NCBI GenBank assembly: GCA_964450955.1
Contig: CAYVFI010000034.1
Location: 8,936 to 72,935 of the forward strand
Length of the DNA: 64,000 nucleotides
Direction of reading: 5' to 3'
Source of the DNA: CAYNWT01 sp964450955
GTDB taxonomy: Bacteria > Planctomycetota > Planctomycetia > Planctomycetales > Planctomycetaceae
Below are positions 18,077 to 26,895 of this stretch, one piece after another. The position numbers were made by a program, and so were the translations under genes. Within the stretch, counting starts at the first letter, position 1; each line of letters starts with the position of its first letter. The notes beneath the pieces are model-generated. The model searched no databases. It saw nothing but the letters and a program-made list of their open reading frames with translations, and was not told the DNA's origin.

Positions 18077-19342
18077 ATGAAGCGAATAATGCACTCAAAG
18101 ACCCCATGGCTGGCCGCGCTGTGGATCTGCTGTGGAACCGTTGTTGTTTGTGCTGACGACAATGTGGCTCAGGAGGAAAACAAACAAGCCGAATCGGTTC
18201 AGAAGATTATCCAGAAGGTAATCAAAGAAGCGAAGGACGGCGCCGGAGACAAATCGGTCTCCGTCAATGTGGAACGCTTCGTCGTGAGCGACGGTGACGG
18301 CGAACCGCAACAGAAGGGCAAGATTGTCATCAAAACCGGTGACGGCAAAACGCAGGTGTTTGACCTGTCTGATGCAGTCAAGAAGGCGGGTGCGCGAGTC
18401 ATCCGATTGGACGGCGACAAGCTGAAGGAAATGGAACTCGACATCGACGTCGATGACATGAAGTTCGACCTGATGAAAAACGGAGCAGCGTTCCGTTGGC
18501 GAACCGACGGAACCGACGATGCACCGCAATTTATGATTGGCGTGCAATGTGAAGCCGTCAGCAACGCTTTGCGTGCACACGTTGACGTCCCAAAGAACGC
18601 GCTCATCGTTAGTGAAGTGACTGAAGACGGTCCGGCTGCTAAAGCGGGCATCAGGCAGTACGACATTGTGACCAGGGTTGGCGACGAAACAGTCAAATCA
18701 CTGGATGGGTTGGTCAACGCGATTCAGAAATCGAAGGGCGAAGAACTCACGCTGACGGTTCTTAGAAAGGGAGAAGAATCGCAATTCACCCTGAAGCCTG
18801 CCAAGCGGCAGCAGTCTGCTGAGATCTCACAACTTCTCAAAGACAATCTGCACAAATACCTGGGCGAGGGGACAGATCACATTCTGCACCTCGATGTCGA
18901 CGGACTCGAATCCGGAAAGAATTTTCGGTTCGAGACCATGCGTCCGGGTATCGTTTTGGAAGCCTCTGACGATATCGAACAGGTTATCGAACGCCTCCCG
19001 GAATTGATGGGACGAGCAATCAATGGCGACAAGCGGATGGAAGTTCGAATCCGAAAAAGCGGCCGAGAACGCGGCGATGCAGCAAGTCGAGTGCGTTCAA
19101 TCATTCGGGTCCAGGACGATGAAACTCACGACCATGACGCCGACGGCGATCACGAACACGGTGACAAGGACGAAGACGAAGAAGGCCACCACAACGGTGA
19201 TGATGACGACGACCATCATCATGCTGGGGGCGGACACGATAACGACGATCACGCCGAACTCGCGAAGCAGATCAGTCAGCTAAGCAAGGAAGTCGAGCGA
19301 CTTCAGAAGTCTTTGAAGGAACTCAAAAACAAACGCGACTAA
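18077..19342 (+). CDS. Exported PDZ protein with His/Asp-rich tail and C-terminal coiled coil
   Basis: 421 residues from ATG 18077, with AAGGAAGAA upstream; 38 bases after the anti-sigma gene. Signal peptide at about 1-24 (WLAALWICCGTVVVCA). A PDZ domain at about 151-241 includes ALIVSEVTEDGPAAKAGIRQ and DIVTRVGDETV; no protease domain is present. About 350-393 is a run of His and Asp/Glu (HDHDADGDHEHGD, DDHHHAGG) that could bind metal ions. The last 28 residues (ISQLSKEVERLQKSLKELK) are a coiled coil. In an operon with a sigma and an anti-sigma factor it may be a periplasmic sensor or regulated effector. Confidence 0.75.
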   Translation: MKRIMHSKTPWLAALWICCGTVVVCADDNVAQEENKQAESVQKIIQKVIKEAKDGAGDKSVSVNVERFVVSDGDGEPQQKGKIVIKTGDGKTQVFDLSDAVKKAGARVIRLDGDKLKEMELDIDVDDMKFDLMKNGAAFRWRTDGTDDAPQFMIGVQCEAVSNALRAHVDVPKNALIVSEVTEDGPAAKAGIRQYDIVTRVGDETVKSLDGLVNAIQKSKGEELTLTVLRKGEESQFTLKPAKRQQSAEISQLLKDNLHKYLGEGTDHILHLDVDGLESGKNFRFETMRPGIVLEASDDIEQVIERLPELMGRAINGDKRMEVRIRKSGRERGDAASRVRSIIRVQDDETHDHDADGDHEHGDKDEDEEGHHNGDDDDDHHHAGGGHDNDDHAELAKQISQLSKEVERLQKSLKELKNKRD

Positions 19343-19600
19343 GAGTCCATTTGGATTTCTGCGAAGCGGATACTGGAGAGCTCGGGCAGCATTGCTCGGG
19401 CTCTTTTCAGTTTCTCGTCTCGGCAAACCACCGTTGGTTGTCGCGAAAAAGCCGCCTTCACGCGGCCAGCAGCCATCCTAACCGATCCAACCTTCACACT
19501 CGGCGATCGGGATCTGCAGCCCGCCGATGGCGTCTGGAAGCAGGTTGAGGCGTATGATACGTTTGTAGGAAGAGACGCCTACCCATGCAGCTGAGACCAC

Positions 19601-21025
19601 ATGTCAGACAACGATCGAAAGCGAATCGCCGCGGAGTGTTTCCGGAAGGGAACCGAAGCGATGAACAAGGAAAACTGGGACTACGCGATCGACATGTTCT
19701 CCAAGTCCATGTTGATGGAAGCCGACAACCTGATGTTCCGCCAGACTCGGCACGGCTGCATTCGCAAGAAGTACAATGACAACGGTACCGGCGCGAAGAT
19801 GGCCAGTATGAAACTGATGAAGTTTCGCGGCAAGATTAAGAAGGCGCTCGGTAAAGAAGAATGGGACACGGCCGACAAGCTGGCCGAAGAAGGCCTGGCA
19901 ATTAACCCGTGGGACCCACAACTGCTTATCGATCTGGGTGCCGCCTGCGAAGGTCGAGACTGGGGTTCAATCGCGCAGTACGCCTACGAAAAAGCCGTCG
20001 AGTCAGACCCGGAAAATGTAGAGAACCTTCGCGCGCTGGGACGGCTGTGTCGAGAACGCGGCGAGTACAGCAAGTCGCGTGCGTGCTTCAGCAAAATCTA
20101 CAAGCTGGACCCGGAAGACGGCGAAGCGCGAACAATGATGTCTCAGTTGGATGCCGAATCGGTTCTCGACCGGAAAGGTTACGACGACGCCAAAGACACC
20201 AAGGACGTCAAAGAGACACCGCAAAACGCGTACGAAGCTGACCGCCAGGCGCGAAAAGCCGGCATGCAGCAAGCGGCCGATGGACCGGGACAGTCTGAAG
20301 AAGCCGACCTGCAGCGAGCCATCCGGCGCGATTCGGAAAACGTCAACACTTACCTGAAGTTGGCCGACTACTACCGCGGAAAGAAGGAACTGCAGAAAGC
20401 GATCGACACGTACCAGAAAGCGATCGACGAATGCGGTGAGGACGCGAATGTTCGCGAACAGTTGGAAGATGTCGAACTGGATTTGTTGCGGCATCAAACC
20501 ACAGATATCAAAGACCAGTTCCGCAAGAAGCCAGACAGCGGTGACCTGAAAGATCAGGTCACGAAGCTAAGCACTAAACTGATCAAGCGTGAAATTGAAG
20601 TCCTGGCATCACGGATTGAACGTTACCCGAAAGACCTGCGACTCAAGTTCGAACTCGCACAGCGGTACAAGCGCGTTGGCAAGTTTGCCAAAGCCATTCC
20701 GCTGTTCCAACAGGCCAGCGCGGATACGCGAATCAAAGAAGATGTTCTGGTCGGCTTGGGGGAATGCTTCATCAAGGATAAGAAGCTGGACCTCGGACGT
20801 CGGCAGTTCGAAAAAGCCATCGAGACCATTAACCCTCAGGATAAACCAGACCTCTACAAAAACGCCCACTACTGGCTGGGTCGCTTGTACGAGAAAGGTG
20901 GCAAGACGGCGAAAGCAGAGAATCACTACACAGAGATTCTAGGCCTCGATTACGAGTACAAAGACGTGCTCCAACGCATGGAAGCCATCCAGGGAGAAGA
21001 CGGTGAAGAGGGCGAGCTGGACTAA
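19601..21025 (+). CDS. TPR-repeat protein
   Basis: 474 residues, no signal peptide, so probably cytoplasmic. Degenerate and good TPR units run through the protein (for example ENVENLRALGRLCRERGEYS, VNTYLKLADYYRGKKELQKA). A charged linker near 190-230 breaks the array. The first 60 residues (CFRKGTEAMNKENWDYAIDM) begin with a TPR that is followed by a Lys-rich stretch. It probably serves as a protein-interaction scaffold; partner unknown. The 258 bases before it hold a weak hairpin (around 19376-19405) after the PDZ gene, and nothing else recognisable. Confidence 0.8.
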   Translation: MSDNDRKRIAAECFRKGTEAMNKENWDYAIDMFSKSMLMEADNLMFRQTRHGCIRKKYNDNGTGAKMASMKLMKFRGKIKKALGKEEWDTADKLAEEGLAINPWDPQLLIDLGAACEGRDWGSIAQYAYEKAVESDPENVENLRALGRLCRERGEYSKSRACFSKIYKLDPEDGEARTMMSQLDAESVLDRKGYDDAKDTKDVKETPQNAYEADRQARKAGMQQAADGPGQSEEADLQRAIRRDSENVNTYLKLADYYRGKKELQKAIDTYQKAIDECGEDANVREQLEDVELDLLRHQTTDIKDQFRKKPDSGDLKDQVTKLSTKLIKREIEVLASRIERYPKDLRLKFELAQRYKRVGKFAKAIPLFQQASADTRIKEDVLVGLGECFIKDKKLDLGRRQFEKAIETINPQDKPDLYKNAHYWLGRLYEKGGKTAKAENHYTEILGLDYEYKDVLQRMEAIQGEDGEEGELD

Positions 21026-21307
21026 CCAATTGCCTGGAACCCAACTCGCAGGCTGAGTACTGGCAACCCGATCAGTAGTTGGCGAGATGGCAAATCGGCC
21101 GCCCTCTGGGGTCTTTGATCCGCACAAATCGAAGACATCTACCGGAATTTGGTGAAGTGAACGCCACAAATCCGCCGGAAGTCGTTTAACGGGTTCGTTT
21201 TGCGTGAAAATCCGCATCACGGCCTGGTATCCAAGCCGAAAGCTGGATAAACTCCCCGGTCCCGCGGTCGGGACCGGAATTCCACATCGTCTATTTTCAT
21301 ACGACCT

Positions 21308-21577
21308 ATGCCTAACTCAGCTAACGCGAAAAAAGCTCTGCGAAAGAGCAAAGTCCGACGCCTCCGCAACCGAACTCGCCGTTCGGCCCTGCGAACGAAG
21401 CTCAAGCGCTTCCGCGCTCTTGCCGCTGCCGGTGAAGACAAAGACGGTATCGAAACAGCGTTCCGCGTCTGTGTTAAAGGCCTCGACCAGGCCGCCGCTA
21501 AGGGACTTATTCACCGCAACACAGCGGCTCGAACAAAGTCTCGTCTCTCAAAGCTCTGCCCACGCCGCAAAGGCTAA
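21308..21577 (+). CDS. rpsT: 30S ribosomal protein S20
   Basis: 89 residues beginning MPNSANAKKALRKSKVRRLR, very Lys/Arg-rich, ending in GLIHRNTAARTKSRLSKL, the conserved S20 C-terminal part. It binds 16S rRNA in the 30S body. Monocistronic location is usual for rpsT. The 280 bases upstream hold no recognisable gene. Confidence 0.96.
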   Translation: MPNSANAKKALRKSKVRRLRNRTRRSALRTKLKRFRALAAAGEDKDGIETAFRVCVKGLDQAAAKGLIHRNTAARTKSRLSKLCPRRKG

Positions 21578-21615
21578 GCAACGTCGCTTAGAGTGCCGGT
21601 TGGAAACTCACGTCG

Positions 21616-21633
21616 TGCAGACGCGCGTCTGCA
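21616..21633. promoter_or_regulatory. Perfect 18-bp palindrome after rpsT
   Basis: TGCAGACGCGCGTCTGCA is self-complementary over all 18 bases. It lies between rpsT and the HD-domain gene. There is no T-run after it, so a classical terminator is unlikely; it could be an operator or an RNA hairpin with a minimal loop. Confidence 0.35.
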
Positions 21634-21666
21634 TTCTTCAGGTTGAACAATCGCCGGGGCTGTCTG

Positions 21667-22227
21667 ATGAGCCGCGAAGAAGACCTAAAGCTGCTGCGCG
21701 AATACACGCAGAGTGACAGCCTTATCAAACACATGCTGGCCGTCGAGTCCGCCATGCGCGCATATGCGACGAAGCTTGGTGAAGACGTTGAAAAGTGGGG
21801 TCGAGTCGGCCTGCTGCACGACTTCGACTACGAGCGCTGGCCCAACCCGCCGGATCACCCGCTCAAGGGGTCTGAGATTCTGACCGAACGCGGCTACCCC
21901 GAAGACGTCATCTACGCCATCAAGTCGCACGCCGACTACCTGGAAGACTGTCCCCGCATCGCCCCGATGGACAAGGCACTTTACGCCTGCGACGAACTCT
22001 GCGGCTTCATCATGGCCTGCGCGTTGGTTCGTCCGACCCGGTTAGAAGGCCTCAAGGCCAAAAGCGTTCGCAAGAAGCTCAAGACCGCCACCTTCGCCGC
22101 CTCAGTCAACCGCGACGACATCACCAACGGCGCCGAAGACTTCGGAGTGGAACTCAACGAACACATTGAATTCTGTGTCGCCGCGATGGCCACAATAAAA
22201 GCCGAACTCGGGCTCGTCGCGGAATAG
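21667..22227 (+). CDS. HD-domain phosphohydrolase-like protein
   Basis: 186 residues from ATG 21667; a TTG at 21643 in frame gives eight more. The HD signature is LLHDFDYERWPNPPDHP with the His-Asp pair near residue 52 and downstream HPLKGSEIL and KSHADYLED metal-ligand candidates. The family includes nucleotide and cyclic-dinucleotide phosphohydrolases and small HDIG proteins of unknown substrate. Standalone HD proteins of this size are widespread in planctomycetes and clostridia. Confidence 0.8.
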   Translation: MSREEDLKLLREYTQSDSLIKHMLAVESAMRAYATKLGEDVEKWGRVGLLHDFDYERWPNPPDHPLKGSEILTERGYPEDVIYAIKSHADYLEDCPRIAPMDKALYACDELCGFIMACALVRPTRLEGLKAKSVRKKLKTATFAASVNRDDITNGAEDFGVELNEHIEFCVAAMATIKAELGLVAE

Positions 22228-22369
22228 CGTCAGTTGGCCCGGAATCGCCCCGAAGTGGCCCGTTCGGTTCACATACCCTGTCTGACGTCTGGATCAGGTG
22301 AAGGACCGTTTTCCGGCTCACTTCTCAGTCTGCACCCAACGTGCCCTTCGTCTCGCATCCGGCTCTCGC

Positions 22370-22846
22370 CTATTCGATAATCCTGCCGCGCTGAATCGCT
22401 TCGGTGACTTGTGCCCGCATTTCTTCCGTGTCGGGGTACACCATTGGCCTGCCACTTCCAGGATCGCCCTTCTTCGAGACGTTAACGATCCGTCCGTCAC
22501 GCCATAATGGGATTAGATAGTTGGTGCCGGCAGCGGGCCTTACCAGGTCGATGTTCGGCACGTCAATGACGCCTGACCCAGGCGCTTTGCCGAACCACAC
22601 TTTTTCGATGCGAACCTGCTTTGATCCAGCATCTTTCAGGGCGCCGGTCACCAAAACATCAGCTTTTCGAACCTGCCGTTGATTAACGACAATGGTGAAA
22701 GGGATCTGCGTGAGAAATGCCAGCATGGTCATCCATGATGCCAATGCGGCTCCAATAACAACCAGCAGAAAGCGAGAACGCGGTTTCGCGTCGGTACCAG
22801 GTCTGGCCGGGGCAGGCTGGTCGGTCGATTCACGTTGATCCGTCAT
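22370..22846 (-). CDS. Small single-pass membrane protein of unknown function
   Basis: 158 residues. A Pro/Arg-rich cytoplasmic start, one membrane segment at about 25-47 (LLVVIGAALASWMTMLAFLT), then an external region of about 110 residues with no named domain (ADVLVTGALKDAG, VWFGKAPGSGVIDVP). It starts 30 bases downstream of the end of the next upstream gene on this strand, so it is likely the last gene of the ricT group. Confidence 0.6.
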   Translation of the reverse strand: MTDQRESTDQPAPARPGTDAKPRSRFLLVVIGAALASWMTMLAFLTQIPFTIVVNQRQVRKADVLVTGALKDAGSKQVRIEKVWFGKAPGSGVIDVPNIDLVRPAAGTNYLIPLWRDGRIVNVSKKGDPGSGRPMVYPDTEEMRAQVTEAIQRGRIIE

Positions 22847-22876
22847 GTGTGTCCGAGCGACCCGGGTGTACGTTGC

Positions 22877-23263
22877 CTAGGGGCGAAATGCCGACGAGCA
22901 ATCGATCTGGTAAGTCCCATCCAGGGCTGTGTCGAATTCGTAAACATCGACAAAGTCATGAATATGATCGTGCTCAGTCTTTCGCATCTCGCCGCGTTCG
23001 ACCAGTTCAAAAACAATGCGACCGAAGTCTTCAGTGTTGTGGACACCCCAGCCGTTGAAGACGGTTCGTGTCATCAGGCCAAATTCCTGCAGACCCAGCT
23101 GTCGAATGCCTTCCAGAAGTTGAGGTCCGGAAATGTGCGCATCAGCCGTCAGTTGTTCGGGATTCATTTGCTTGCCAAGAATCTGCTGCGTGTGGCGTAA
23201 CGCGGCGAAGATGAATTGGTAAGCATTTGGGTGATATTTCAACCGACTTGCTGTGCTTTGCAT
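22877..23263 (-). CDS. Conserved small protein of the Minf_1886 family
   Basis: 128 residues from ATG 23263 (a TTG three codons upstream is also in frame). The sequence YHPNAYQFIFAALRHTQ, HISGPQLLEGIRQLGL and VFNGWGVHNTEDFGRIVFEL matches the short conserved family first named from Methylacidiphilum and common in Planctomycetes and Verrucomicrobia. No function is known. It lies 104 bases downstream of ricT on the same strand. Confidence 0.75.
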   Translation of the reverse strand: MQSTASRLKYHPNAYQFIFAALRHTQQILGKQMNPEQLTADAHISGPQLLEGIRQLGLQEFGLMTRTVFNGWGVHNTEDFGRIVFELVERGEMRKTEHDHIHDFVDVYEFDTALDGTYQIDCSSAFRP

Positions 23264-23367
23264 GGGGCCCAATCCCGTTTTACTGGATCACGGACGATGA
23301 CGGCATCCATTGCCGTCTGATTACGATACTCCGAGCATCGACTCGCGTGAAGAGTCATCCGGTCTTT

Positions 23368-24336
23368 TCAGCTATCGCTTTCGGGCTCACCCTTGCTCTC
23401 GTGCTCGCCGGATTGATCCGATTTTTGCGGATGCGGCGGCTTCGGTTTGCCTTTTTGACCTGAAGACTTGCTCACAACAGTCACAATGTCGTCCAACATG
23501 ACTATTGATCGTCTTCCACCCTCCATCGACAGAACTACTTTCCTGGCAAGAAGTTCCTGTCCAATGACGCGCCCCTGGCCTTCTTTTGTGATGACGGTGG
23601 AACCCATCGACGGAAGCTCCTTACGGTGCTCAACATACGTGTCGTATTCGTATCTCAGGCAACATTTGAGTCTTCCGCAACGCCCGGAGATTTTGTTCGG
23701 GTCGAGTGTCGCTTTTTGCAGTTTGGCCATCTTCATGGAGACCGGTGGCATTTCCTGCAGATGGGTGTTGCAGCAAACGGGTTTGCCGCAATCCCCATAG
23801 TCGGCCAGCAATTTTGCTTCGTCTCGAACGCCAATGTGCCGCATCTCAATGCGAGTCTTGAAGTGTCGAGCCAGGTCTTTCACCAGTTCGCGAAAATCGA
23901 CACGCTGTTCGGCCAGGTAGTACAAGACCAGTCGCTCGCCGCCAAAAACCTGTTCAATATCGACCAGCTGCATTTGCAGCTTCCGATCGTTGATCATCTG
24001 CTGGCCAACGTCGAAGTGCTCAGTCTCTTTCTGCAGCACCTCCTCCAGCGAGCGGCGATCTTCATCAGAGACCAATCGGAGTATTCGGCCAATCGAGTCA
24101 GATTGTTTCAGGTAGTCTCGCGTTCGCTGCGTTCCCGCGCAAAGGACTTCGCCCCATTCCACTCCGCGGCTTGAACGCACAACCACTTCGTCGCCACGTT
24201 GGTACCGATCGCGAGCCCTGGCCGTGAACTCACCGACCTTTCGCATGCTGCCATACCGGATGACATAGCTGGCGAAGTGAGAAGTTGGTTCTGCGGTTGC
24301 AGTGTCAGTAGTCTCAGCCGACGGCGTCTTATTCAT
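23368..24336 (-). CDS. ricT: PSP1 C-terminal domain protein (RicT/YaaT type)
   Basis: 322 residues. The PSP1 domain runs from about 20 to 270: YGSMRKVGEFTARARDRYQ, RGVEWGEVLCAG, FDFRELVKDLA-like RVDFRELVKDLARHF, then the Cys-rich iron-sulfur type patches DCGKPVCCNTHL and SGRCGRLKCCLRYE. In Bacillus, RicT (YaaT) acts with RicA and RicF in a complex with Fe-S clusters that influences RNase Y-dependent mRNA processing. RicA and RicF are not visible in this window. The last 50 residues are a Pro/Lys/Glu-rich tail. Confidence 0.85.
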   Translation of the reverse strand: MNKTPSAETTDTATAEPTSHFASYVIRYGSMRKVGEFTARARDRYQRGDEVVVRSSRGVEWGEVLCAGTQRTRDYLKQSDSIGRILRLVSDEDRRSLEEVLQKETEHFDVGQQMINDRKLQMQLVDIEQVFGGERLVLYYLAEQRVDFRELVKDLARHFKTRIEMRHIGVRDEAKLLADYGDCGKPVCCNTHLQEMPPVSMKMAKLQKATLDPNKISGRCGRLKCCLRYEYDTYVEHRKELPSMGSTVITKEGQGRVIGQELLARKVVLSMEGGRRSIVMLDDIVTVVSKSSGQKGKPKPPHPQKSDQSGEHESKGEPESDS

Positions 24337-24443
24337 TAACCCATTGTCGGAATAAGAACTCCGGCGCCAAGGGTTGCCGAATGACGGTTCGTGTTAATGC
24401 TGGTAGAATTGAGCCGTTGCAGGTTAATTGAGGGTGCCACGCA

Positions 24444-25181
24444 GTGTCAGAACTTGACGAACACGGCGATTTTCGAATTGTCATGCCGCCGGATACGTGT
24501 TCGTATCTGCCTGCTGAGACCTCGTCGCTGGAATACCGCGTCTCAAGCTCCATGACGGCCGAGCGGTTCGAACAACTGCTGGCTCGCGGCTGGCGACGGT
24601 TCGCAAATTATTACTTTCGCCCCGCATGCCATTCGTGCCGCCAGTGTCGCAGCCTGAGAGTAGACGTGCAGTCGTTCTCACCGACCAAAAGCCAACGCCG
24701 ATCGATTAGACGAAATGCGGGCGTGGAACTGGAGATCAGAGAACCCACCGCGACCGGCGGTCACATTGATTTATTCAATCGCTATCACGCCGACATGCAC
24801 GAACGACGGGGCTGGCCGCATCGGCAGATTTCAGTCAGCGAATACATCGATGGGTTCATCGGCAGCGCGACGTTTGCTCGGGAGTACTTGTACTTCTTTG
24901 AAGACGAATTGATTGCCGTGGGCCTGGTGGACGAGACGCGCTACGCTTCGTCCAGTGCCTATTTTTACCACGCACCAGAATGGAGAGACCGCGGAATCGG
25001 TACGTTCTCAATGCTGAAAGAACTTGAGGTCGCAAGGCTGTCCGGACGCGAGTATCACTACCTTGGCTATTGGATTCAGGACTGCCCTTCGATGGCGTAC
25101 AAGAATCGCTACGGGCCACACGAACTCTTGAATGAGTATATCGGTGACGACGAACTACCGATCTGGTCACAGGCTCGGTAA
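24444..25181 (+). CDS. bpt: Aspartate/glutamate leucyltransferase (Bpt type, N-end rule)
   Basis: 245 residues, GTG start. Bpt adds leucine from Leu-tRNA to N-terminal Asp or Glu, marking proteins for ClpS-ClpAP. Seen are the N-terminal MPPDTCSYLPAETSSLEYRV, the Cys-rich YFRPACHSCRQCRSLRV segment shared by arginyl/leucyl transferases, and the C-terminal GNAT-like half with YFYHAPEWRDRGIGTF and MAYKNRYGPHELL. Length fits. Divergent from ricT across a 108-base gap. Confidence 0.9.
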   Translation: MSELDEHGDFRIVMPPDTCSYLPAETSSLEYRVSSSMTAERFEQLLARGWRRFANYYFRPACHSCRQCRSLRVDVQSFSPTKSQRRSIRRNAGVELEIREPTATGGHIDLFNRYHADMHERRGWPHRQISVSEYIDGFIGSATFAREYLYFFEDELIAVGLVDETRYASSSAYFYHAPEWRDRGIGTFSMLKELEVARLSGREYHYLGYWIQDCPSMAYKNRYGPHELLNEYIGDDELPIWSQAR

Positions 25182-25215
25182 GAATCGAAGTGCTAAGCGC
25201 CTGAGTGGTTCTCAA

Positions 25216-25251
25216 CGCCGCTACAGTCGCATCACCGCCGCTACAGTCGCA
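25216..25251. repeat. Two-unit 20-bp direct repeat at a convergent gene end
   Basis: CGCCGCTACAGTCGCA occurs at 25216-25231 and again at 25236-25251. The second copy includes the stop codon of the minus-strand gene. It looks like a local slippage duplication. Confidence 0.6.
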
Positions 25252-26128
25252 GCGATCCGACTCGAGGGCCAAGCTCATCGCGTGTGAGTTTCGTGACTTC
25301 CGGGCTAAGTCCGGCAAGGATCGATGTAATCAGGTTACGGTCATCCGCCGAAACCAGTGATGATCCTGGCACAGTCCTGGAAAACGCAGAACGGATTCCG
25401 GTTAACACCAAACGCCACACATGGCTGCCCGGCCCCACGCCCTCTATGCCATCGCGCCGATAGGTCGTGGCGAAGTCGTTCGCTCGCGATGGTTGGAATG
25501 CAAAGTCTTCGTGGATTTCAGGATCAAGCTGACCGATGAGCATGTCGGTCCAGCGTTCGACCTTCTCGCGAACACTATTGATGTGCTGGATTTCTTCGCG
25601 AGTTGGTCCGGTGGCCGACAGGACGCGACTGATGACTCGGTGGCGAATCACCATTTGACTGAGGTGCAGATTGCGGGCAATCGATTCCAGGTTTTGAACT
25701 TTGTTGGATCGATCGACAAGAACCATCACGGAGGCCCATGATCTGATCAGAATGTCGTTTAGCAGGATTCTCTCGGCCAGATCAATGAGCGGGTGGCGGC
25801 TCGCCAACAGGCTTTCGGCACTAAAGGAACCGCTGCCGCTTGTTCTATCGATCTCACCCATCCAGTGATTGGCTCGATCGCGGCACGCGATGTACTGCTG
25901 CCCGACAATGTCATCATTCAACCGTGATGGTTCAGCACAAATTTGCCTGGCATGTGCTGTAACCAAGACTGCGAATTCAGGGAGATAACTTAGTTTCACA
26001 ACCTGACCCTTGCTGTAGTGAATGCAAGGTAGCAGTTGACGCAAATGGAGTACCGGGAATTGCAGATAGCGGGAATCGTCGTCAAACCAATGGAATTCCC
26101 GCTGGCTGCCGGAATGGTTTTGCACCAT
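25241..26128 (-). CDS. Protein of unknown function
   Basis: About 295 residues from ATG 26128 (a TTG six codons upstream is in frame). I do not recognise a family. No signal peptide or membrane segment is visible. The sequence is well mixed with a predicted helical middle (HPLIDLAERILLNDILIRSW, EEIQHINSVREKVERW). It resembles a globular cytoplasmic protein. Codon use fits its neighbours, so the gene is probably real. It is convergent with bpt. Confidence 0.65.
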   Translation of the reverse strand: MVQNHSGSQREFHWFDDDSRYLQFPVLHLRQLLPCIHYSKGQVVKLSYLPEFAVLVTAHARQICAEPSRLNDDIVGQQYIACRDRANHWMGEIDRTSGSGSFSAESLLASRHPLIDLAERILLNDILIRSWASVMVLVDRSNKVQNLESIARNLHLSQMVIRHRVISRVLSATGPTREEIQHINSVREKVERWTDMLIGQLDPEIHEDFAFQPSRANDFATTYRRDGIEGVGPGSHVWRLVLTGIRSAFSRTVPGSSLVSADDRNLITSILAGLSPEVTKLTRDELGPRVGSLRL

Positions 26129-26209
26129 TGATGTCGCTAAAAGCAATCTCAGTGTTTCGCAAAAGCAACACGCTGGAGAAGACCGCAGGGGGACTGGATT
26201 ATGGGCCGG

Positions 26210-26881
26210 TCAGGGGCCGGTTAGGGGCCGAGCTCGCACGTTCCGGTACTGCGACCTGGTCACGAACGCACAAAGTCCAAACGGTCTGCTGAGTTCCACT
26301 TCAAAACGAACCCCAAACTTCTTGCCTTCAGTTTCGACCGCGAAATACTGCTGATCATCTATCCAAACAGCGATTTCTTTTTCCAAAACCCGGACTTTGA
26401 CTTTGTACCACTGCCCCGCTGTGAAGTGGCGGTAGTCCGTTGTTTCATTTTCAGAAGCGTCGTAGCTGTCGATGCAGGAAAGACCACACACACCGCCGCC
26501 CCAGCCGCCCAAAATCAGGCTGCAGTCCTGTTCGTCGCCGACCGGAAATGTCAGGCCCAGAAAGAAGTCGCTGCCTTCGACCTTCTTCGCTTCCAGTTCG
26601 ACTTCGTAGTTCATTCGCGGCAAAGGCCAGTCGCGATGAACGCCAGTCAGGTCGGCTCCATAGTCCAATGTAATCGCACCGTCTTCGACCGTGATGTCAC
26701 CCTCACCGCCAAAGTTAGTGCGTTCCCAGTCGTCGATGGTCTTGCCGTCGAATAACAAAACCCAAGCCTGTCCTGGTTCGTTTGATCCGTCGCCGTTTGC
26801 GGTTTCCTGGGACAAAACGAATGACAACGCTGCCAGACTCACAAGGCTAACGACCAACACGATTGACTCACCCAACTTCAC
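26210..26881 (-). CDS. Exported DUF1080 (3-keto-disaccharide hydrolase-like) protein
   Basis: 223 residues, GTG start with GGGAG upstream. Signal peptide or N-anchor (SIVLVVSLVSLAALSFVLS). The LamG-like DUF1080 fold is marked by WVLLFDGKTIDDWERTNFGG, EGDITVEDGAITLDYG and FFLGLTFPVGDEQD. DUF1080 proteins are greatly expanded in planctomycetes and some act as 3-keto-glycoside hydrolases or carbohydrate-binding modules. It begins 14 bases after the end of purN, so the two are co-transcribed though their jobs differ. Confidence 0.8.
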   Translation of the reverse strand: MKLGESIVLVVSLVSLAALSFVLSQETANGDGSNEPGQAWVLLFDGKTIDDWERTNFGGEGDITVEDGAITLDYGADLTGVHRDWPLPRMNYEVELEAKKVEGSDFFLGLTFPVGDEQDCSLILGGWGGGVCGLSCIDSYDASENETTDYRHFTAGQWYKVKVRVLEKEIAVWIDDQQYFAVETEGKKFGVRFEVELSRPFGLCAFVTRSQYRNVRARPLTGP

Positions 26882-26895
26882 GGCGGCGTTCTCCC

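Noticed and set aside
19376..19410. Terminator after the PDZ gene
   Set aside because: AGAGC/GCTCT arms and a short T-run exist, but the inner stem is poorly paired.
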